6,316 nt of DNA from Candidatus Omnitrophota bacterium (GTDB taxonomy: Bacteria; Omnitrophota; Gorgyraeia; Duberdicusellales; 4484-171): assembly GCA_028710385.1 (NCBI GenBank), contig JAQTUC010000084.1:1-6316 (forward strand), written 5' to 3'. Both the position numbers and the translations under genes were made by a program. The notes below the pieces were generated by a model. It was not told the origin of the DNA. It worked only from the letters and a program-made list of their open reading frames with translations, and made no database searches. Each line of letters begins with the position of its first letter. The stretch's first letter is position 1. Shown piece by piece: positions 1 through 5,810 of the stretch.

Positions 1-271
1 CCACCAATAAATCGGAATCTTCATAAATAATATTAACGTTAAATTTAAACGGTTTCAATACATCTTTTTTTTCTTCGGCTATTTTTACGGATATTACGTC
101 TCCTTCCTTTATTCTGTAATTTGGTTTTTGCGGCTTTTCGTTTACCAGGATATTTCCGCTCTTTATAAGCAAATTGAATTTTGTCCGCGAAACAGATTTA
201 AGGTTATGCTGCAGAAACCTGTCAAGGCGTTCCCCTGTAAAATCAGGCAAAACAGTTAAATTTTGCTCCAT
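1..271 (-). CDS. RluA/RluD-family 23S rRNA pseudouridine synthase, N-terminal part (cut by window edge)
   Basis: This reading frame was translated directly from the sequence. It starts at an ATG at 271-269 and stays open to the left edge, giving 90 complete codons. Residues about 13-62 look like an S4 RNA-binding domain: the ERLDRFL start, the SRTKFNLLIKSGNILVN core, and the RIKEGDVISV end that is typical of RluA/RluD enzymes. Residues 80-90 (NIIYEDSDLLV) match the beginning of the catalytic domain, which in this family continues into the V-x-K-P strand. The catalytic aspartate motif (HRLD) would lie outside the window. Family members isomerise specific uridines of 23S rRNA, and members with an S4 domain are usually RluD- or RluC-like; which uridine is modified cannot be told here. 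The start lies two bases after the lspA stop and has no clear Shine-Dalgarno sequence, so translational coupling to lspA is likely. Confidence 0.88.
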   Translation of the reverse strand, partial: MEQNLTVLPDFTGERLDRFLQHNLKSVSRTKFNLLIKSGNILVNEKPQKPNYRIKEGDVISVKIAEEKKDVLKPFKFNVNIIYEDSDLLV

Positions 272-273
272 AT

Positions 274-750
274 TTATATTTTTGGTTTTCTGAACTCGTT
301 TAAGAGGAGAAAAAATGCGCCAACGCTTATGGCTGAATCGGAAAGATTAAAAACAGGCCACACTTTCACATCAATGTAGTCTACCACAAACCCAAGAAAA
401 ATCCTGTCAGCCAGGTTGGAAAGCGCGCCTCCTATGATTAGGCCACAGGCAACAAGAAAAAGCTTATTTTTAGTCTGTCCTTTTGCGATAACAAAAAGAA
501 AGACAAGAAGAAAAATTATACCGGTGTAAATTAAAAGGGAAGTCTGGCCCCTCAATATGCCGAAAGCAGCCCCCTTATTAAACACAACAGTAAGATAAAG
601 GATATTTTTTATAACCGGAATTGATTCGTAAGAATGGTGGTAAAGGAAGTATCGTTTTATGGCTAGGTCAGCGGTAAATATAAGAGAAGCTACGATACAT
701 ACGAAAGCAAAACTTATAACTTGTTTTCCGTTTCCATTTTTTCCTGGCAT
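274..750 (-). CDS. lspA: Lipoprotein signal peptidase (signal peptidase II)
   Basis: LspA is an inner-membrane aspartyl protease that removes the signal peptide of prolipoproteins after lipid attachment to the lipobox cysteine. Counted from the ATG at 750, the protein has 158 residues, normal for the family (about 160). Four hydrophobic segments are visible, at about 11-29, 69-90, 94-112 and 136-153. Conserved family blocks are present: D28 and K32 in the first helix region (the usual D-x-x-x-K), NKGAAFG at 58-64, GGALSNLADR at 107-116 followed by GFVVDYID, and FNLSDSAI at 134-141. D115 and D138 correspond to the catalytic aspartate pair. The gene begins inside the end of the DksA-like gene (37-base overlap). 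A TTG three codons upstream, at 759, is an alternative start that would give 161 residues; neither start has a good Shine-Dalgarno sequence, and ATG was preferred. The function is secure. Confidence 0.96.
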   Translation of the reverse strand: MPGKNGNGKQVISFAFVCIVASLIFTADLAIKRYFLYHHSYESIPVIKNILYLTVVFNKGAAFGILRGQTSLLIYTGIIFLLVFLFVIAKGQTKNKLFLVACGLIIGGALSNLADRIFLGFVVDYIDVKVWPVFNLSDSAISVGAFFLLLNEFRKPKI

Positions 751-1106
751 TTTTTGCAATACTTAGCGTGAGGAATAGCTTTAAGCCTTATCGCTGCGAT
801 TGTTTTCTCGCACATCTGGCAAACGCCGTAATTCTTCGCTTCTATTCTCTTTAAAGCCTCTTCTATCTCAAGAAGCACCTTGCGCTCATCGGAAACGAGG
901 CCCAAACTGAAATCTCTTTCGTAATTGTCTGATGCGACATCTGCAATATGCAGGCCGTAGCCCGACATATCTCCGGATATATCCTTCTGGCTCTTCATGA
1001 GAGTTTCTTCGGAAATTTCGCGGATTTTTCCCATAACCTCTTCTTTAAGGTTTATGAGTTTTTCTTTATACTCTTTTAATTCTTTCGCCGATAAATTGGT
1101 CTTCAT
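714..1106 (-). CDS. TraR/DksA-family C4 zinc-finger protein
   Basis: This 130-residue protein has the layout of the DksA/TraR superfamily: an N-terminal helical region rich in K and E (about 7-34), a linker, a second long helix (about 60-92), and a C-terminal C4 zinc finger with C96-x2-C99 and C117-x2-C120, 17 residues apart. FSLGLVSDERKVLLEIEEAL (66-85) aligns well with the second coiled-coil arm of DksA, and KNYGVCQMCEKTI with the start of the finger. DksA proteins insert a coiled coil into the RNA polymerase secondary channel and, with ppGpp, adjust initiation at rRNA and amino-acid promoters. The tip here reads ADVASDNYERD and lacks an obvious D-x-x-D-x-A, so true DksA activity should not be assumed; it resembles the broader bacterial 'TraR/DksA C4 zinc finger' group. 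The start is well supported by a strong ribosome-binding site. The gene lies between ileS and lspA and overlaps the latter. Confidence 0.92.
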   Translation of the reverse strand: MKTNLSAKELKEYKEKLINLKEEVMGKIREISEETLMKSQKDISGDMSGYGLHIADVASDNYERDFSLGLVSDERKVLLEIEEALKRIEAKNYGVCQMCEKTIAAIRLKAIPHAKYCKKCQEKMETENKL

Positions 1107-1112
1107 TAATGT

Positions 1113-1120
1113 CCTCCCTT
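1113..1120 (-). promoter_or_regulatory. Strong Shine-Dalgarno sequence of the DksA-like gene
   Basis: On the minus strand the leader reads AAGGGAGG, followed by six bases and then the ATG at 1106. The length of complementarity to the 16S rRNA 3' end and the spacing are both near ideal. This fixes the start of the DksA-like gene and contrasts with the ileS and PfkB-kinase starts, which lack such a sequence. Confidence 0.85.
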
Positions 1121-1127
1121 GTGTTAT

Positions 1128-1156
1128 ATATTACGATAGCTTGAAAAAAATCGCAA
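1128..1156 (-). promoter_or_regulatory. Possible sigma70-type promoter for the DksA-like gene, lspA and rluA
   Basis: In the gap after ileS, the minus strand shows TTGCGA (1156-1151), a 17-base spacer that is very T-rich at its start, and TAATAT (1133-1128). Each hexamer matches four of six consensus positions, and spacing is optimal. Transcription would begin around 1121, immediately in front of the Shine-Dalgarno sequence, giving a very short leader. The -35 box touches the ileS stop codon region. AT-rich gaps produce such matches by chance, so this is only a candidate; read-through from ileS is the alternative. Confidence 0.3.
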
Positions 1157-1157
1157 G

Positions 1158-3905
1158 TTATTTAACATTTTTAAGCGCGGCAGCGCATCTCGGGCATGTA
1201 CCTGGAAAATTTTTGTCGCTGCCTAAATTATCCCTGTAGTTCCAGCAGCGCAGGCACTTTCCTTTGGTTGTTTTCTCTACCCGTATTCGCGGGCTTCCTT
1301 CTTCAATCGCCACTGCCGAAACTATAAAAACTTCCCGCAAAGCGTCTTCAGAGCCTTTGTAAAAAGCAAATTCCTTATCTTTGAATTTAAGAAAAACTTC
1401 TGCCTCAAGGGAGCTGCCGATTACGCCTGTAGAGCGTTTGACTTCTATCTCCTTAAGCACCTTGTCCCTTAAGTCAAAAATAACCTGCCATTTTTTTGAC
1501 AGTTCCTCGTTTTGCCATTCAGGATGGAAACACTCATCCAGCTGCGAAAGAAAAATAGACTCTTCTTTGCCGTAGAGCGATTTTGCCAGAGCGTAAGCCT
1601 CTTCCGCGGTAAATGCGATAATCGGAGCTGTCAATTTTAAAAGAACATTAAGGATATTATAAATAACAAACTGACAAGAACGCCTTTCTTTTGAATTCGG
1701 AGAGAAAGTATATAGTCTATCCTTTAAAATGTCAAGATAAAAAGAACTTAAAGACAGGTTGCAAAAGTTAAAAATCTCCTGGCATACTTTATAAAAACTG
1801 TAAGTTCCGTAGTTTTCCGTAACGGCCTTATAGAACTCCATTGTTTTTGAAAGCATCAATTTATCAACTTCCAAAAGCTCATCGTAAGTTAATTTATTTT
1901 TCTGCGGGTCGTAATCATAGAGATTGCCCAGCATAAATTTTATTGTATTTCTGATTTTTCTGTAAATATCAACCAGCTGCTTTACTATTGTTTCCGATAT
2001 TTTTACATCTTCGCTGTAATCGCTGTAAGCAGCCCATAACCTCAATAATTCTGCGCCGTATTGTTTTATGGTAGTTTGCGGAGCGATTACATTGCCCAAA
2101 GATTTTGACATTTTTCTGCCTTCTCCGTCAACAACAAAGCCGTGCGTCAGAATAGTTTTAAAAGGCGCTTTATTCTCAATGGCAACCGAAGGCATCAGAG
2201 ATACCTGAAACCAGCCCCTGTGCTGGTCGCTTCCTTCAAGATACATATCAGCCGGAAAATTAAGATCAGGGCTGTCTTTAACAACCGCAAAAAAGCTTGC
2301 GCCTGACTCAAACCAGACATCAAGTATGTCAAATTCCTTTTCAAAATCCTGCGCCTTACACTGCGGACAGGCAAAACCCTGCGGAAGGAAATTATTTATA
2401 TCAAGGCTAAACCACGAGTCAGAACCTTTGTCTTTAAAAATATCAGCGCATTTTTTAAGAACTTCTTCATTAAGCGCTACATTACCGCATTTTTTGCATT
2501 TAACTGCCGGTATTGGTATGCCCCAAAGCCTCTGACGGGATAAACACCAGTCTGGCCTGAGTTCAACCATTCCTTTCATTCTTTCCTTGCCCGAGGACGG
2601 CACCCATTTCACATTTTCTATTTCTTTAAGCACCTTGCTGCGTAAATCATTATGGCCGACGTTTAAAAACCACTGAAATGTGGCCCTAAAAATTATAGGC
2701 TGTTTGCAGCGCCAGCAATGCGGATAAGAGTGCGTTATTTTTTCATGTTTTATCAGGAAATTTTTGGAAATAAGTTTTTCCAAAACAAGAGCGTTGGCTT
2801 CTTCTATATTTTTACCCGCAAAATCATCCGGCTCTTCAAACCTTCCCCGGCTGTTTACCGGCATAATAATGGCGAGGTCGTATTTTCTTGTAAGTGAAAA
2901 ATCCTCAACGCCGTGGCCGGGTGCGATATGAACGCAGCCGCTGCCATCCTCTCTTGAAATAAAATCAGCCAGGACAACATTGGATTTTCTCGGCAGGAAC
3001 GGATGGGTAAGTGAAATATTTTCAAGGTCTCTGCCTTTGAAAGATTTTATTATTTTTAATGTTTTTTCAAATTTTTTCTCTAAGACAGGCAATAACGCAT
3101 CAGCCACAATCGCGGGTCTCCCGCCAAGTTCAACCAGCGAATAGGTAAATTCCGGATGCACTGCAACCGCAACATTTGAAACCAGCGTCCAGGGCGTAGT
3201 TGTCCAGACAAGAAAATACGCATTGCTACCCAGAATACCATTGTCGTTTTCAACCGGAAAAAGCACATATATTGAATTTGATTGCTTGTCATAATATTCA
3301 ACTTCTGCCTCAGCCAACGCTGTTTCGCAGGACGAGCACCAGTTAACAGGCTTCCTGCCTCTGTAAATATAGCCTTCTCTGGTAAGCGCCTCAAGCAGTT
3401 TCATTACATTATATTCATACCTTGGGTTAAGCGTTAAATACGGGTTATCCCAGTCGCTGAATATCCCGAGCCTCTTAAAATCTTCTTTCTGCAATTCAAC
3501 GAATTTAAGAGCGAAATCCTTTGCTTTCCTGCGGAAATCCACCACGTCCACATCGTTTTTGTTTTTCTTCAACTCTTTAAAAAGCTGGTGCTCAACAGGA
3601 AGGCCGTGGCAATCCCAGCCGAAAACAGACGGGCAATCCATGCCCTTTAAAACCATATATTTCGTGATTATGTCTTTTAAGATTTTGTTTAATGCGTGGC
3701 CTATGTGTATTGAACCGTTTGCATACGGCGGGCCGTCATGAAGCACAAATTTATTTTTGCCGTTACGCGCGTTTCTTGTTTTTTTATAAATATCAAGCTC
3801 TTTCCAAAAACTAAGCATTTTCGGCTCTAAAACCGAAAGATTGGCTTTCATGGAAAAGTCAGTCTTTGGCAAATTTAAAGTATCTTTATAGTTAATTTTG
3901 TCCAT
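1158..3905 (-). CDS. ileS: Isoleucyl-tRNA synthetase (class I, bacterial type)
   Basis: IleS charges tRNA-Ile with isoleucine in the cytoplasm and hydrolyses mischarged valine. At 915 residues it is full length. The ATP-binding PPYANGSIHIGH block lies at 59-70 (HIGH at 67-70), followed by GWDCHGLPVE at 96-105. The editing (CP1) domain occupies roughly 190-400, with the threonine-rich VWTTTPWT at 233-240 and GCVHIAPGHGVEDF at 323-336; T235-T237 and D335 correspond to known editing residues. SRQRLWGIPIP is at 456-466, DVWFESG at 529-535, and KMSKS at 598-602. The anticodon-binding helical domain follows, and a C-terminal zinc knuckle has C884, C887, C904 and C907. A second set of cysteine pairs (C470/C473 and C513/C516) lies before DVWFESG and could bind another zinc ion. 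The ATG at 3905 has no recognisable Shine-Dalgarno sequence and follows an inverted heptad repeat. The C-terminal zinc knuckle and motif set indicate the bacterial rather than the eukaryote-like, mupirocin-resistant type. Confidence 0.98.
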   Translation of the reverse strand: MDKINYKDTLNLPKTDFSMKANLSVLEPKMLSFWKELDIYKKTRNARNGKNKFVLHDGPPYANGSIHIGHALNKILKDIITKYMVLKGMDCPSVFGWDCHGLPVEHQLFKELKKNKNDVDVVDFRRKAKDFALKFVELQKEDFKRLGIFSDWDNPYLTLNPRYEYNVMKLLEALTREGYIYRGRKPVNWCSSCETALAEAEVEYYDKQSNSIYVLFPVENDNGILGSNAYFLVWTTTPWTLVSNVAVAVHPEFTYSLVELGGRPAIVADALLPVLEKKFEKTLKIIKSFKGRDLENISLTHPFLPRKSNVVLADFISREDGSGCVHIAPGHGVEDFSLTRKYDLAIIMPVNSRGRFEEPDDFAGKNIEEANALVLEKLISKNFLIKHEKITHSYPHCWRCKQPIIFRATFQWFLNVGHNDLRSKVLKEIENVKWVPSSGKERMKGMVELRPDWCLSRQRLWGIPIPAVKCKKCGNVALNEEVLKKCADIFKDKGSDSWFSLDINNFLPQGFACPQCKAQDFEKEFDILDVWFESGASFFAVVKDSPDLNFPADMYLEGSDQHRGWFQVSLMPSVAIENKAPFKTILTHGFVVDGEGRKMSKSLGNVIAPQTTIKQYGAELLRLWAAYSDYSEDVKISETIVKQLVDIYRKIRNTIKFMLGNLYDYDPQKNKLTYDELLEVDKLMLSKTMEFYKAVTENYGTYSFYKVCQEIFNFCNLSLSSFYLDILKDRLYTFSPNSKERRSCQFVIYNILNVLLKLTAPIIAFTAEEAYALAKSLYGKEESIFLSQLDECFHPEWQNEELSKKWQVIFDLRDKVLKEIEVKRSTGVIGSSLEAEVFLKFKDKEFAFYKGSEDALREVFIVSAVAIEEGSPRIRVEKTTKGKCLRCWNYRDNLGSDKNFPGTCPRCAAALKNVK

Positions 3906-3920
3906 ATTTTATTTATATAA

Positions 3921-3988
3921 GTAACACGTATCACGTCACACGTAACACGTTCAAAAAGACGTGATACTTGTTACGTGTTACCTGATAC
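3921..3988. repeat. Inverted heptad repeat forming a 30-position imperfect hairpin, element A
   Basis: The gap between the PfkB-kinase stop (3994) and the ileS start (3905) is almost filled by this element. On the plus strand the left arm is four consecutive heptads of pattern GTNNCAC starting at 3921, 3928, 3935 and 3942. The right arm is four consecutive heptads of pattern ACNTGWT starting at 3959, 3966, 3973 and 3980. The arms are reverse complements in design: positions 3921-3950 face 3959-3988 with 24 of 30 Watson-Crick pairs, the loop being 3951-3958 with an AAAAA tract at 3953-3957. Mismatches are at 3924, 3927, 3931, 3937, 3941 and 3945. In the transcript it would fold right after the kinase stop codon. 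It is not followed by a U tract (the downstream 15 bases are mixed A/T), so it is not a standard intrinsic terminator. Its function is unknown. Confidence 0.85.
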
Positions 3989-3993
3989 GTTCG

Positions 3994-4893
3994 TTAAAAG
4001 CAAGTCAGACGTTTAAATTCCTTTAATCGTTTTTCCACTTCCGGCTTTGTCAGGGAAACCAGCCTCCAGGGCCCAAAATCTTCAACTGCAAAAGTGGCCA
4101 TTATATTTCCGTTAACGAGCGCGCGCCTGAGTGCGCTTTCGCTTAAATTGTCCTGTTTTGCTAAATAACCCATAACCCCTCCGGCAAAAGTATCTCCGGC
4201 ACCTGTCGGGTCATACACCTCTTCCAATAAAAACGCAGGAACGCAGAAAACAGAATTTTTGGAAAAAAGCATTGCTCCGTGTTCTCCCTTTTTTATGATT
4301 ATGCGCTTAGGGCCAAACTTAAATATCGCTTTCGCCGCTTTTAGCAGGTTATTCTCTTCGGAAAGCTGGCGCGCTTCGCCGTCATTTAAAAATAAAATAT
4401 CAACTTTTTTTAAAAATTTTGTAAGCTGTTTTTTCTTGCTGTCAATCCAATGATTCATTGTATCGCAGGCGACAAGTTTTGGATTAATTACCTGCCGCAG
4501 CACGCGTTCCTGTATTTCCGGGTCAATATTCGCCAAAAAAACATATTTGCTGTGTTTATATTCCGCGGGTATCTTCGGATTAAAGCTGGAAAAAACATTA
4601 AGATGCGTTGCGAGGGTTTTCGCGCTGTTAAAATCCCACTCATACTCGCCTTCCCAGCGAAATGTCTCACCCTCCGCTATTTCAAGGCCTTTTATGTTAA
4701 TACCTTTATCCTTAAACAGCTTAAGGTATTTGGCGGGAAAATCGCGGCCGATTACCGCAACAAGATTAACCTGGGAAAACAACCTGGCGCTTAAAGAAAA
4801 AAACGTAGCTGAACCGCCCAACACTTCCTCACAGCGCGAATATGGAGTCTTAATTGAATCCAGGGCAACAGAACCGACGACTAATATACTCAT
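3994..4893 (-). CDS. PfkB-family (ribokinase-like) sugar or nucleoside kinase, substrate unknown
   Basis: This 299-residue protein is a complete PfkB-fold kinase, which phosphorylates a hydroxymethyl group of a sugar or nucleoside using ATP. It begins with the usual first strand (ILVVGSVALD, 3-12), followed by LGGSATFFS (25-33), the sugar-site glycine pair, and VAVIGRDFP (46-53), the second conserved family block. LNDGEARQL at 169-177 gives the conserved N and E near the Mg/ATP site, IIIKKGEHGAML (198-209) the strand before the active site, and DPTGAGDTFAGG (228-239) the PfkB signature with anion-hole glycines and catalytic base D234. No signature points clearly to ribokinase, fructokinase, adenosine kinase or MTR kinase. 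It lies 55 bases after mtnP, which suggests but does not show a salvage role. There is no Shine-Dalgarno sequence before the ATG at 4893; that leader is made of heptad repeats. The start is nevertheless right, since the first strand begins at once. Confidence 0.9.
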   Translation of the reverse strand: MSILVVGSVALDSIKTPYSRCEEVLGGSATFFSLSARLFSQVNLVAVIGRDFPAKYLKLFKDKGINIKGLEIAEGETFRWEGEYEWDFNSAKTLATHLNVFSSFNPKIPAEYKHSKYVFLANIDPEIQERVLRQVINPKLVACDTMNHWIDSKKKQLTKFLKKVDILFLNDGEARQLSEENNLLKAAKAIFKFGPKRIIIKKGEHGAMLFSKNSVFCVPAFLLEEVYDPTGAGDTFAGGVMGYLAKQDNLSESALRRALVNGNIMATFAVEDFGPWRLVSLTKPEVEKRLKEFKRLTCF

Positions 4894-4898
4894 AATTT

Positions 4899-4947
4899 AG
4901 ATAGTAGATTGCAGATGACAGATAGCAGGTAAAAATTACGCTATCTG
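4899..4947. repeat. Heptad tandem repeat with an inverted copy, element B
   Basis: Four consecutive heptads of pattern AGATNNN start at 4899, 4906, 4913 and 4920 on the plus strand, with variable triplets AGT, TGC, GAC and AGC. A weaker fifth unit, AGGTAAA, follows at 4927. An inverted copy lies at 4940-4947, so CAGATAGC (4919-4926) pairs perfectly with GCTATCTG (4940-4947); inside, GTAA (4929-4932) can pair with TTAC (4936-4939). An A5 tract occupies 4931-4935. The element begins right after the mtnP stop codon (4951-4949) and ends five bases from the kinase ATG, occupying its ribosome-binding region. Period, inverted layout and A5 centre match element A, while the core sequence differs. Confidence 0.75.
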
Positions 4948-4948
4948 A

Positions 4949-5809
4949 CTAATTTATATATTTTCCCGCAATAACTTTAAGTTTAGCTTTTATTTCTTCG
5001 GGAATAAACTGTTTGTCTGTAATTATCGCGTATTTTAACGCTTCCCGGCAGCCGCAAACACGCTTCTCAGGCATCTGTCTTATTATTTCTTTTATTATTT
5101 CTTTGGAGTTTTCCACATTCTTCTGCAAATTGGCAATAATCATTTCAACGGTTACGGTCTCATGCGTTTGATGCCAGCAGTCATAATCGGTTACTGCCGC
5201 TAAAGTTGAATAACAAATCTCTGCTTCGCGGGCAAGGCGCGCTTCTGTCATATTCGTCATTCCTATAATGCCAAACCCCATGCTTCTGTAAAGATTTGAT
5301 TCGGCCAAAGTTGAAAACTGCGGGCCCTCCATATTAACGTAAGTGCCGCCGAAGTGAACAGTAACGCCTTTTTTTTCTGCGGATGAATAAACCACTCTTG
5401 CCAGATTTTCGCAAACAGGATGGGCAAAAGCTATGTGCGCAACAACCCCCTCATCAAAGAAAGTCTGTTTTCTTGCCTGATTGGTCCTGTCCACAAATTG
5501 CATCGGCACAACAAAATCCAAAGGCTTATATTCTTCCTTAAGCGAACCGCAGGCGGTAACAGAAACAATTCTTCCGACTCCCAGCTTCTTCATGCCGTAG
5601 ATATTTGCCCTGTAGTTTATCTCTGTCGGATTTATGGTATGCCGTTTGTCATGGCGCGGCAAAAATACTACATCTTTCCCTTCAAACTCAGCGATAATGA
5701 ATTTATCCGAGGGCTTGCCAAAAGGCGTTGAGACCTCGGCTTCTTCCTTTATTTTGATGCCGTCAAGTTTATAAAGGCCGCTCCCGCCGATTATTCCTAT
5801 GGATTCCAT
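4949..5809 (-). CDS. mtnP: S-methyl-5'-thioadenosine phosphorylase
   Basis: MTA phosphorylase splits 5'-methylthioadenosine, a by-product of polyamine synthesis and other SAM-dependent reactions, with phosphate into adenine and 5-methylthioribose-1-phosphate. The 286 residues match the trimeric PNP/MTAP family throughout. GIIGGSGLY (5-13) contains phosphate-site S10; STPFGKPSD is at 27-35; LPRHDKRHTINPTEINYRANI (50-70) carries R52 and H53; SVTACGSL (83-90) includes T86; YVNMEGPQFSTLAES (157-171) and GMTNMTEA (183-190) form the sugar site. TDYDCW at 207-212 has the two aspartates (D208, D210) that select 6-aminopurines, which favours MTA or adenosine over inosine or guanosine. A C252-G-C254 motif near the C-terminus resembles the CXC motif of archaeal relatives. 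The start has an AGGAGG ribosome-binding site overlapping the end of proC. Broader nucleoside use, as in some archaeal enzymes, remains possible. Confidence 0.95.
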   Translation of the reverse strand: MESIGIIGGSGLYKLDGIKIKEEAEVSTPFGKPSDKFIIAEFEGKDVVFLPRHDKRHTINPTEINYRANIYGMKKLGVGRIVSVTACGSLKEEYKPLDFVVPMQFVDRTNQARKQTFFDEGVVAHIAFAHPVCENLARVVYSSAEKKGVTVHFGGTYVNMEGPQFSTLAESNLYRSMGFGIIGMTNMTEARLAREAEICYSTLAAVTDYDCWHQTHETVTVEMIIANLQKNVENSKEIIKEIIRQMPEKRVCGCREALKYAIITDKQFIPEEIKAKLKVIAGKYIN

Positions 5810-5810
5810 C

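Noticed and set aside
1141..1157. Small hairpin with T run (CTTG...CAAG) after ileS as terminator
   Set aside because: The possible stem is only four base pairs and its T run is in the loop, so it would not terminate transcription.
997..1239. Plus-strand open frame of 80 codons
   Set aside because: It lies across the antisense of the DksA-like gene and the end of ileS, has no family motif, and is an antisense shadow. The other plus-strand open frames over ileS, the kinase and mtnP were rejected for the same reason.
3080..3394. Minus-strand 104-codon frame inside ileS
   Set aside because: It lies wholly inside ileS in another frame, whose editing-domain motifs are intact there, and its own translation shows no recognisable domain.
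3906..3960. Sigma70 promoter for ileS in the repeat region (TTGAAC and TATATA)
   Set aside because: The TTGAAC box does not have a -10-like hexamer at 16-18 bases; the TATATA lies too far downstream and composition explains it.
3921..3988. Intrinsic transcription terminator after the PfkB kinase gene
   Set aside because: The hairpin is long and imperfect, the T tract of the minus strand lies in its loop rather than after the stem, and no U run follows the stem before ileS.
3906..3993. T-box riboswitch leader for ileS
   Set aside because: The gap is only 88 bases and lacks the T-box consensus and an antiterminator/terminator pair; the stem is built from heptads instead.
3921..4947. CRISPR array
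   Set aside because: The unit is 7 bases with no unique 30-40-base spacers, the arms are inverted, and no cas genes are present.
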